Source: Acinetobacter sp. (lineage in GTDB: Bacteria; Pseudomonadota; Gammaproteobacteria; Pseudomonadales; Moraxellaceae). Taken from it: a stretch of DNA of 6,894 nucleotides. The stretch is from NCBI GenBank assembly GCA_030152675.1, contig JASLIY010000228.1, positions 1-6,894 of the forward strand, written 5' to 3'. The notes under the pieces are model-generated. The model saw only the letters and a program-made list of their open reading frames with translations, made no database searches and was not told where the DNA came from. Below, in pieces: positions 1 through 5,596 of the stretch. Within the stretch, counting starts at the first letter, position 1; each line of letters starts with the position of its first letter. A program made the position numbers and the translations under genes.

Positions 1-1032
1 TTCAAAGATCGTGGTGGTCAATACCGCACCTGTTTCTGTACCAAAACTATTGCCCGCCATGATATAGCCCATGACCAACACGATGCCGGTGATCGAACAG
101 ACGATGATGGTGTCAATAAAGGTACCGGTCATCGAGACCAAGCCTTGACGTGCAGGGTGATCAGTTTTGGCTGCCGCCGCTGCAATCGGTGCTGAGCCCA
201 TACCCGCTTCGTTTGAAAACACACCACGCGCCACACCATAACGAATCACCGCGCCAATCGCACCCCCAGCGACGGCTTCACCGGTAAATGCATCACGGAA
301 AATCAGTTCCAGCGCAGGACCGACCAGCTCAAGATGATTGGCAATGATCAGCAGACCACCTAAGACATAGCCGACCGCCATCACCGGTACGATCACGGAA
401 GAGGCTTTGGCAATCGATTTAATCCCGCCCAAGATCACCAAGGCCGAGAAGATTGTAATGATGATGCCGGTGACCCAAGTTTCGATGCCGAGATTATTTT
501 CTACTGCGAGCGCCACGGTGTTGGACTGTACCGAACTGCCGATCCCGAAAGAGGCAAGCGTGGCGAGTAGGGCAAATACAATCGCTAACCATTTCATCTT
601 CAGGCCTTTCTCGATGTAATACATCGGGCCGCCGGACATTTGACCTTTTTCATTTTCAATGCGGAATTTAACTGCCAGCACACCTTCACCATATTTAGTC
701 GCCATGCCGAAGAGCGCGGTCATCCACATCCAGAATACTGCGCCGGGGCCACCGAGGACGCAGGCCGTCGCTACCCCAGCGATATTCCCGGTTCCAATCG
801 TGGCGGAGAGCGCGGTCATCAAGGCGCCAAAGTGTGAGATATCTCCTTGGTGCTGTTTTGCGTGTTCATGTTTTGAGAAGACTTGTTTAAACGCAAGAGG
901 TAACATTCTGATTTGCCAGAACATCAGTCGAATTGTCAGAAACACGCCAGTTCCGACCAACAGAACCAGCATATAGGGACCCCACACCAAGCCGCTGACT
1001 TTTTCCATAAAGGGTTGAATAAGTTCTATCAT
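1..1032 (-). CDS. AGCS-family sodium:alanine (glycine) symporter, N-terminal part, cut by window edge
   Basis: Inner-membrane secondary transporter of the alanine or glycine:cation symporter family, which takes up L-alanine, glycine or D-alanine with Na+. Translating the minus strand from the ATG at 1032 gives 344 uninterrupted codons to the window edge, so the C-terminal part (family members are usually about 450-550 residues) is missing. Family hallmarks are clear: GTGNIAG at residues 80-86, GGPGAVFWMW at 94-103, a GGPMYYIEKG stretch near 140, and SNEAGMGSAP at 273-282, with hydrophobic membrane segments between. An in-frame TAA lies only three codons upstream (1042-1044), so this ATG is the first possible start. 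Shine-Dalgarno pairing is weak (GGA about 13 bases upstream). It is divergent from cycA, which has overlapping substrates, so joint regulation is plausible. The family is certain; the exact substrate is inferred. Confidence 0.93.
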   Translation of the reverse strand, partial: MIELIQPFMEKVSGLVWGPYMLVLLVGTGVFLTIRLMFWQIRMLPLAFKQVFSKHEHAKQHQGDISHFGALMTALSATIGTGNIAGVATACVLGGPGAVFWMWMTALFGMATKYGEGVLAVKFRIENEKGQMSGGPMYYIEKGLKMKWLAIVFALLATLASFGIGSSVQSNTVALAVENNLGIETWVTGIIITIFSALVILGGIKSIAKASSVIVPVMAVGYVLGGLLIIANHLELVGPALELIFRDAFTGEAVAGGAIGAVIRYGVARGVFSNEAGMGSAPIAAAAAKTDHPARQGLVSMTGTFIDTIIVCSITGIVLVMGYIMAGNSFGTETGAVLTTTIFE

Positions 1033-1054
1033 CTTGTATTTTTATCCATTTGTT

Positions 1055-1083
1055 AATAAAGCAATCCATACTTAAACTAGCAA
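1055..1083 (-). promoter_or_regulatory. Candidate sigma70 promoter for the symporter
   Basis: On the minus strand TTGCTA (1083-1078) and TTTATT (1060-1055) are separated by 17 bases; each matches the sigma70 consensus at 4 of 6 positions. Transcription would start near 1048, giving a leader of roughly 16 bases before the ATG at 1032. Such matches are common in AT-rich DNA, so this is only a candidate. Confidence 0.3.
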
Positions 1084-1137
1084 TCGTTATGCCACTTTCT
1101 CGTGGGTATTTGACTGAGCCATTGCATTTTTTTTAAT

Positions 1138-1180
1138 GCCGAGTACATATTATTGGTTGGTAAAAGTATGATTACTCGGC
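1138..1180. repeat. Perfect 8-bp inverted repeat with 27-base spacer
   Basis: GCCGAGTA at 1138-1145 is the exact reverse complement of TACTCGGC at 1173-1180. The GC-rich arms stand out in AT-rich surroundings and lie between the two divergent genes, about 90-130 bases upstream of the candidate symporter start and about 80 upstream of the cycA -10-like box. It could be a pair of operator half-sites about 35 bp apart, or a stem-loop in a longer leader RNA. The repeat itself is certain; its function is unknown. Confidence 0.6.
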
Positions 1181-1249
1181 GATTTTAAATCTTTATTTCA
1201 CAACTTTTACAGCATTTAATGACGACTACTGAGTTCTCCCTGTCTGTAT

Positions 1250-1265
1250 CTGATCAGTTATAACT
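1250..1265 (+). promoter_or_regulatory. Abutting palindromes overlapping a -10-like box upstream of cycA
   Basis: CTGATCAG (1250-1257) and AGTTATAACT (1256-1265) are adjacent perfect palindromes. The second contains TATAAC (1259-1264), a 5 of 6 match to a -10 element, but no good -35 lies 16-18 bases upstream; TTCTCC at 1234-1239 is 19 bases away. If used, cycA would have a leader of about 70 bases. A regulator binding here could act on the promoter directly, but this is inference. Confidence 0.25.
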
Positions 1266-1343
1266 TAAAAAATCAGGAATATATTTTTTTTTCATAAAAA
1301 ACTAGGGTAATTTAGCGAGGTTAAAATCGAAGTTGTAAAAATC

Positions 1344-2774
1344 ATGAATCAAGAACATACGCCAGATACGGAAAATTCTGGCGAACTCCAACGAAGTTTA
1401 TCGAATCGACACCTACAGCTGATTGCGATTGGTGGATGTATAGGAACAGGACTGTTTATGGGATCGGGCAAGACCATTAGTCTCGCTGGACCCTCGATCA
1501 TCTTTATTTATATGATCATTGGTGTCATGATTTTTTTTGTGATGCGCGCATTGGGCGAAATATTACTCTCAAATTTGCAATATCGTTCCTTCATTGACTT
1601 CTCGACCGATCTGATTGGCCCATGGGCGGGGTATTTTATCGGTTGGACCTATTGGCTGTGTTGGATCACTATAGGGATTGCTGATTTATCCGCCATTATT
1701 TATTACCTACAGTTTTTCAGTGAGTTCCATGGAGGAGGGGCATTTTCTCCACTGGATGGATTGATGATCAGTACGCTGGCGATCCTACTGATCATGGGGC
1801 TGAACTTGGTTACGGTAAAACTCTTTGGTGAACTGGAGTTTTGGTTTGCCTTGGTCAAGATCGTGGCGATTGTGGTGCTAATCGTGGTCGGGCTTTGGAT
1901 GGTCTTTACCGGCTTTACTTCCTCTGCTGGTGAGGTCGCTGCATTCTCCAATCTTTGGAAAAATGGCGGCTTGTTCCCAACAGGAATGGAGGGCTTCTTG
2001 GCCGGCTTCCAGATTGCGATCTTTGCCTTTGTCGGGGTGGAGTTGGTCGGTACGACTGCTGCTGAAACCAAAGATCCGCATAAAAACTTACCCAAAGCGG
2101 TGAACTCGATTCCGATCCGAATCATCATTTTCTATGTCTTGGCTTTGTTTGTGGTGATGTCGGTCACGCCGTGGAATAAGATCAATCCAGAAGTAAGCCC
2201 ATTTGTAAACTTGTTTAGTCAGGCCGGGATTGCGGCGGCTGCGATCATCATGAACTTGGTGGTACTGTCCTCTGTGATGTCTTCGATGAACAGTGGTGTG
2301 TTTTCAACCAGTCGTATGTTGTTCGGCTTGTCGCGTGAGAAACAAGGACCCAAAGCATTTGGTCAACTCAATCAACGTGCTGTCCCTTCAAAAGCCTTGT
2401 ACTTTTCTGCGATCTGTTTGTTCTTGGGCGCATTGATTCAGTACGCTTATAAGGTCTGGAGTGGCAGTAATGATGAGGTCGAAGCTTTTACCTTGGCCAC
2501 AACTTTATCGACTATTTTGTTTATCTGCGTGTGGTTGATGATCATGTGGAGCTATATCATCTATTACAAAACTCGCCCTGAGCTACATCAACAGTCGAAG
2601 TTTAAATTGCCGGGTGGCTTATTCACGTGTTGGATGGTGATCGTGTTCTTTATTGGCATGATTTACGTGCTTTCACTTGAGCCAGATACACTAAAAGCTT
2701 TGATGGTCAGTCCGATTTGGTTGCTGATCTTGATCCTTGGCTATTGGCTCTTCAATAAAAAGCGTCAGAAATAA
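1344..2774 (+). CDS. cycA: D-serine/D-alanine/glycine:proton symporter CycA
   Basis: Inner-membrane permease of the APC superfamily, amino acid transporter (AAT) family, expected to import D-alanine, D-serine, glycine and probably L-alanine with protons; in E. coli the same carrier takes up D-cycloserine. The 476 residues match the usual length (about 470). After a short charged N-terminus comes the conserved block around NRHLQLIAIGG (21-31) and GTGLFMGSGKTISLAGPS (34-51), the unwound first membrane helix that binds the substrate backbone. Further signatures are GPWAGYF (92-98), GTTAAETKDP (236-245), NSIPIRI (254-260) and SGVFSTSRMLFGL (317-329), all close to E. coli CycA as I recall it. About 12 hydrophobic segments are present and the tail is basic. 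The ATG at 1344 has only weak Shine-Dalgarno pairing (GAAG at 1329-1332), but the alignment to CycA supports it. Transcription ends at the terminator at 2841-2871. Confidence 0.92.
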   Translation: MNQEHTPDTENSGELQRSLSNRHLQLIAIGGCIGTGLFMGSGKTISLAGPSIIFIYMIIGVMIFFVMRALGEILLSNLQYRSFIDFSTDLIGPWAGYFIGWTYWLCWITIGIADLSAIIYYLQFFSEFHGGGAFSPLDGLMISTLAILLIMGLNLVTVKLFGELEFWFALVKIVAIVVLIVVGLWMVFTGFTSSAGEVAAFSNLWKNGGLFPTGMEGFLAGFQIAIFAFVGVELVGTTAAETKDPHKNLPKAVNSIPIRIIIFYVLALFVVMSVTPWNKINPEVSPFVNLFSQAGIAAAAIIMNLVVLSSVMSSMNSGVFSTSRMLFGLSREKQGPKAFGQLNQRAVPSKALYFSAICLFLGALIQYAYKVWSGSNDEVEAFTLATTLSTILFICVWLMIMWSYIIYYKTRPELHQQSKFKLPGGLFTCWMVIVFFIGMIYVLSLEPDTLKALMVSPIWLLILILGYWLFNKKRQK

Positions 2775-2784
2775 TAACAGCTCA

Positions 2785-2830
2785 CTCTCAAGCCGCATCG
2801 GAACTTGATGCTGATGCGGTTGGTTGAGAG
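2785..2830 (+). repeat. Long imperfect stem-loop in the cycA 3' UTR
   Basis: CTCTCAA (2785-2791) pairs with TTGAGAG (2824-2830), and CCGCATC (2793-2799) pairs with GATGCGG (2813-2819), leaving a 1/4-base internal loop and a 13-base apical loop. GATGC occurs twice on the right side (2807-2811 and 2813-2817), so the inner stem has two alternative registers. No U tract follows. It lies 10 bases before the true terminator and may protect the 3' end of cycA mRNA or be the body of a 3'-UTR-derived RNA. Confidence 0.5.
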
Positions 2831-2840
2831 CCTGAACATG

Positions 2841-2871
2841 AAAAATACCAGCATTGTGCTGGTATTTTTTT
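2841..2871 (+). terminator. Intrinsic terminator after cycA
   Basis: A perfect 13-bp stem, AAAAATACCAGCA (2841-2853) with TGCTGGTATTTTT (2857-2869), closes a TTG loop and ends in a seven-T run (2865-2871). The A-run on the left arm means it could also stop transcription on the minus strand. It separates cycA from the lptM operon. Confidence 0.92.
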
Positions 2872-2931
2872 GCCTATGGATTCAGATTGATGCCCAGAAG
2901 TAGAGGATTGCAGCAAATTTGCGTTTAAAAC

Positions 2932-2961
2932 TTGGGTCAGTCGATTTGAACAAGGTATAAT
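2932..2961 (+). promoter_or_regulatory. Probable sigma70 promoter of the lptM-lysA-dapF-xerC operon
   Basis: TATAAT at 2956-2961 is a perfect -10 element. TTGGGT at 2932-2937 is a modest -35 with an 18-base spacer. The start would be near 2968, about 22 bases before the lptM ATG and about 60 bases after the cycA terminator tract, where an operon promoter is expected. Confidence 0.55.
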
Positions 2962-2989
2962 CGGGAAAATTTTAATTTCAGGTGCTCGG

Positions 2990-3226
2990 ATGCGTTATAT
3001 CTTTTCTGCGACCAGCGTTGTGGCGGTCTGTTTGATGATGCTCGGTTGTGGTCAGTCTGGTGCGTTACAGTTGCCCGCAGATCAAAACCATGACAAGCGC
3101 GCACGCTACTTACTCTATCCCAATGCGCCAAAACAGTCACAGCAGCAACAAGCATCGCAAAGCAGCACACGCGTGCAAGCACAGATCGATGCACCGGCGG
3201 CATCTGTGGCGATTGACACGCCATAA
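2990..3226 (+). CDS. lptM: LptM (YifL/LppL) family small lipoprotein
   Basis: A 78-residue lipoprotein. In E. coli, LptM associates with the outer-membrane LPS translocon LptDE and helps LptD mature; a similar role here is inferred from family and position. It has a positively charged start (MRY), a hydrophobic signal segment (residues 4-18), and a signal peptidase II site MLGC with lipidated Cys20. The short family signature follows directly: CGQSGALQLP (20-29) fits CGxxGxLxxP, compared with CGLKGPLYFP in E. coli. The rest is a low-complexity, probably disordered tail rich in Gln, Ser and Ala, including QQQQ near residues 51-54. Length is as expected for the family. AGGTG at 2980-2984 is the ribosome binding site, about 6 bases before the ATG. 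It is the first gene of the lysA-dapF operon, as in pseudomonads (lppL). The family call is firm; the tail is poorly conserved. Confidence 0.88.
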   Translation: MRYIFSATSVVAVCLMMLGCGQSGALQLPADQNHDKRARYLLYPNAPKQSQQQQASQSSTRVQAQIDAPAASVAIDTP

Positions 3227-3327
3227 CAGGTCATAAAATGATTCAATAGCGCAATACGATCGACTGTCTTGATCGGTTGCCAAGCTAATAAATGATTGAT
3301 TGAAATAACTTTTGAAAGGACAAATCC

Positions 3328-4578
3328 ATGGGCTTTACTCGCATCGATGGTGTTTTACACGCCGAACAATGTGCGCTTGATCAACTCGCACAACAGTTTT
3401 CTACACCATTGTATGTGTATTCAAAAGCCACGTTAGAACAAAACTACACCGCCTTGGATCGTGCATTTCAGTTTATCGATCATCAAATTTGTTTTGCCGT
3501 CAAATCTAACTCCAACATCGCCGTGCTCAATGTCTTGGCCAAGCTCGGTGCTGGTTTTGATATCGTGACGGGGGGGGAGTTAGCACGAGTGTTGGCTGCT
3601 GGCGGTGATCCAAGCAAGATCGTTTTTTCGGGTTTAGGCAAGTCTGAAGCCGATATCCAAAAAGCGCTCGAAGTGGGAATTGCATGCTTTAACGTTGAGT
3701 CGCATGCTGAACTTGATCGCATCGAAAAAGTCGCTGCGGCGATGGGCTGTAAGGCTCCGATTTCATTGCGCGTCAATCCTGATGTCGATGCCAAAACTCA
3801 TCCTTATATCTCGACCGGTCTCAAAGAAAATAAATTTGGGATTCCGTCAGACAATGTCTTCGAAAGTTATCAATACGCGGCGGCATTGCCACACCTCGAA
3901 ATCGTCGGCATCGACTGTCATATCGGTTCGCAGTTGACGGAAACACAGCCCTTTGTAGATGCATTGGATCGTGTCATGAACATGATCGCAGCGCTAAAGA
4001 AACTCGGCATCACACTGAAACACATTGATATTGGCGGTGGTCTTGGGGTGCGTTATCAAGATGAAACCCCACCAAGCTTTGATGAATATGCACAAGCCTT
4101 GCGCCCGATGTTGCAGCAGTTAGGCTTGAAAGTGTATATGGAGCCGGGACGTTGTATTTCGGCACATGCTGGGGTGTTGCTGACTCAAGTCGATTTACTC
4201 AAGCCGACGCAGCATCGTAACTTCGCTATCGTGGATGCGGCGATGAATGATTTGATTCGTCCATCCCTGTATCAAGCATGGATGGATATCCAGACCGTTC
4301 AGCCCCAAAACGATGCAGAAAGCAAAGTGTGGGATGTTGTGGGTGCAATTTGTGAAACAGGTGACTTTCTGGGTAAAGAACGTTCACTAGCACTGAAACC
4401 AGGCGACTATTTGGCGGTATTTGCAGCAGGTGCGTATGGTTTTGTGATGAGCTCGAACTACAATAGCCGCGGTCGAGCAGCAGAAGTGATGGTCGATCAG
4501 GATAAGGCTTATTTGATTCGTGAGCGGGAAAGTATCGAATCATTGTGGCAAAATGAACGTTTACTGCCTGAGGAGTAG
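3328..4578 (+). CDS. lysA: Diaminopimelate decarboxylase LysA
   Basis: Cytoplasmic PLP enzyme that decarboxylates meso-diaminopimelate to L-lysine, the last lysine step. The 416 residues match family length. It has the alanine-racemase-like fold of group IV decarboxylases: PLP lysine K59 in FAVKSNSN, GFDIVTGGE at 76-84, HIGSQ at 198-202, glycine-rich PLP-phosphate loop IGGGLG at 235-240, EPGR at 272-275, and GAICETGDFLG at 339-349, whose Cys342 and Glu343 complete the active site of the other subunit. AAGAYGF (366-372) carries the usual PLP-contacting tyrosine. AAAGGA at 3315-3320, 7 bases upstream, supports the ATG. The 101-base gap after lptM has no clear terminator, so cotranscription is likely. 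No divergent lysR is present, unlike E. coli. Codons 81-84 contain an 8-G run (3570-3577). Its stop lies 6 bases before dapF. Confidence 0.97.
   Translation: MGFTRIDGVLHAEQCALDQLAQQFSTPLYVYSKATLEQNYTALDRAFQFIDHQICFAVKSNSNIAVLNVLAKLGAGFDIVTGGELARVLAAGGDPSKIVFSGLGKSEADIQKALEVGIACFNVESHAELDRIEKVAAAMGCKAPISLRVNPDVDAKTHPYISTGLKENKFGIPSDNVFESYQYAAALPHLEIVGIDCHIGSQLTETQPFVDALDRVMNMIAALKKLGITLKHIDIGGGLGVRYQDETPPSFDEYAQALRPMLQQLGLKVYMEPGRCISAHAGVLLTQVDLLKPTQHRNFAIVDAAMNDLIRPSLYQAWMDIQTVQPQNDAESKVWDVVGAICETGDFLGKERSLALKPGDYLAVFAAGAYGFVMSSNYNSRGRAAEVMVDQDKAYLIRERESIESLWQNERLLPEE
4570..4575 (+). promoter_or_regulatory. dapF ribosome binding site inside the lysA 3' end
   Basis: GAGGAG at 4570-4575 overlaps the last Glu codons of lysA (EE-stop) and lies 9 bases before the dapF ATG. 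Ribosomes finishing lysA pass directly over it, so translation of the two genes is probably coupled. Confidence 0.75.
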
Positions 4579-4584
4579 TTCAAA

Positions 4585-5430
4585 ATGTTGTTAGAATTTA
4601 CCAAGATGCATGGTTTGGGCAATGATTTTATGGTGATTGATTTGATCAGTCAGCGTGCCTATTTAGATGCAGTGACGATTCGACGTTTAGCAGATCGGCA
4701 TTTTGGTGTGGGTTTTGACCAACTTCTCATTGTAGAGCCACCTGAATTTGCCAATGTCGATTTTAAATACCGTATCTTCAATGCAGATGGTTCTGAGGTG
4801 GAACAGTGTGGCAACGGCGTGCGTTGTTTTGCCCGTTTTGTCTATGACCGTCATTTGACCAATAAGCGTAAATTTAAAGTTCAGACCTCAGCTGGAATCG
4901 TGGAGCCTGAGTTGGGTGCACATGGCTGGGTACGGGTCAATATGGGCTATCCAAAGTTTTTACCACAAGAAATTCCATTCTTGGCGGATGAAGTCGAGAG
5001 CTTGTATGACCTTGATTTGGCTGAAAATGGCAGCTTGAGCATTGATGTGGTCAACATGGGGAATCCACATGCGGTGACCATCGTTCCTGACGTGCTGAGC
5101 ATGGATGTGGCGAAATTCGGTCCATTGATTGAATCCCACTCGCGCTTTCCACAACGAGTGAATGCTGGTTTTATGCAGATCATGAACGAAAAACGTGCGC
5201 GTTTACGTGTATTTGAACGTGGTGTGGGTGAGACTATGGCCTGTGGCACGGGGGCTTGCGCGGCAGCGGTTTCAGGTATGCGCCGTGGTTTGTTGGGTTC
5301 ATCGGTTGAAATTGAGTTGGCTGGCGGTGAGCTACATATTGAATGGCGTGAAGGTGAAGTGGTATGGATGACCGGTCCAACGGCCACCGTCTATGAAGGT
5401 CGTCTGGATCTACGTTATTTTCAAGGCTAA
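4585..5430 (+). CDS. dapF: Diaminopimelate epimerase DapF
   Basis: Cofactor-independent cytoplasmic epimerase that interconverts LL- and meso-diaminopimelate; the product feeds both peptidoglycan and LysA. The 281 residues are typical (E. coli 274). The N-terminal signature [11 protein letters not shown] (5-15) is present. The two catalytic cysteines of the pseudo-symmetric halves are Cys75 in [14 protein letters not shown] and Cys220 in [13 protein letters not shown]. Substrate-binding features include GNPHAV (159-164) and ERGVGET (211-217). It starts 6 bases after the lysA stop, using a ribosome binding site inside lysA, so the two enzymes are made together. No residue expected for activity is missing. 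The following 166 bases before xerC are non-coding, where pseudomonads carry a DUF484 gene. Confidence 0.97.
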   Translation: MLLEFTKMHGLGNDFMVIDLISQRAYLDAVTIRRLADRHFGVGFDQLLIVEPPEFANVDFKYRIFNADGSEVEQCGNGVRCFARFVYDRHLTNKRKFKVQTSAGIVEPELGAHGWVRVNMGYPKFLPQEIPFLADEVESLYDLDLAENGSLSIDVVNMGNPHAVTIVPDVLSMDVAKFGPLIESHSRFPQRVNAGFMQIMNEKRARLRVFERGVGETMACGTGACAAAVSGMRRGLLGSSVEIELAGGELHIEWREGEVVWMTGPTATVYEGRLDLRYFQG

Positions 5431-5433
5431 GTC

Positions 5434-5486
5434 AGGCTGGGGAGATTGATTGTAAAGTTAATCCAATGCTTTGAATCCCCCAACCT
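5434..5486 (+). repeat. Imperfect hairpin downstream of dapF
   Basis: AGGCTGGGGAGATT (5434-5447) can pair with AATCCCCCAACCT (5474-5486), with one C-A mismatch and one bulged A, around a 26-base loop that holds a small GATT/AATC dyad. No U tract follows, so it is not a classical terminator. TAAGTCAG (5428-5435) and TTAGTCAG (5492-5499) flank it as near-direct repeats. It may adjust transcript stability between dapF and xerC or be the relic of a small inserted element. Confidence 0.5.
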
Positions 5487-5508
5487 TAGAGTTAGTCAGT
5501 TATGGATG

Positions 5509-5537
5509 TTGAAGTGAATTTCCATGCTGTTTTTAGT
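5509..5537 (+). promoter_or_regulatory. Candidate internal promoter for xerC
   Basis: TTGAAG (5509-5514) and TTTAGT (5532-5537) have a 17-base spacer, each with 4 of 6 consensus matches. The start would fall near 5544, inside the heptad array, placing most repeats in the xerC leader. The evidence is weak. Confidence 0.25.
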
Positions 5538-5578
5538 AAATCGTAAATCGTAAATCGTGAGTCGTGAGTCGTGAGTCG
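5537..5578. repeat. Six tandem 7-bp repeats upstream of xerC
   Basis: Three exact copies of TAAATCG (5537-5557) are followed by three exact copies of TGAGTCG (5558-5578), then a degenerate GGTCGG. All six fit TRARTCG, the two blocks differing by two A-to-G transitions. The array ends 18 bases before the xerC ATG and 4 before its Shine-Dalgarno. Each TGAGTCG junction creates a GTG triplet; the one at 5564 is in frame with xerC. Because the unit is 7 bp, copy changes shift frame unless three units move together. Confidence 0.95.
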
Positions 5579-5582
5579 GGTC

Positions 5583-5586
5583 GGAG
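5583..5586 (+). promoter_or_regulatory. Ribosome binding site that fixes the xerC start
   Basis: GGAG at 5583-5586, in an AG-rich stretch, lies 10 bases before the ATG at 5597. It favours that ATG over the in-frame GTG at 5564, which sits inside the repeat array with no Shine-Dalgarno of its own. Confidence 0.7.
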
Positions 5587-5596
5587 AAAAGACGAT

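Larger units (their letters stand above)
1033..1343. other. Divergent intergenic region between the symporter and cycA
   Basis: This 311-base AT-rich region holds the 5' ends of both transporter genes and no credible gene; the short minus-strand frame beginning at 1069 only overlaps the symporter start in another frame. It contains a spaced inverted repeat (1138-1180), a T8 run (1127-1134) inside a short GCATT/AATGC dyad, a T9 run (1284-1292), and adjoining palindromes near a -10-like box (1250-1265). I looked for a glycine riboswitch, which precedes AGCS genes in some bacteria, and found no convincing aptamer core on either strand. Confidence 0.8.

Noticed and set aside
407..976. Short plus-strand frames over the symporter
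   Set aside because: They are antisense to a well-supported membrane protein gene and resemble no known family.
887..1069. 60-codon minus-strand frame starting at 1069
   Set aside because: It overlaps the symporter N-terminus in another frame, has no ribosome binding site, and the symporter frame is clearly the coding one.
1033..1343. Glycine riboswitch for the symporter or cycA
   Set aside because: GGGAGAACTCAG on the minus strand (about 1230-1241) superficially resembles part of the motif, but the other conserved aptamer segments are absent.
3227..3327. Terminator or promoter between lptM and lysA
   Set aside because: Only a weak CGATC/GATCG pairing around 3258-3276 with no U tract, and no convincing -35/-10 pair; the gap reads as an intra-operon spacer.
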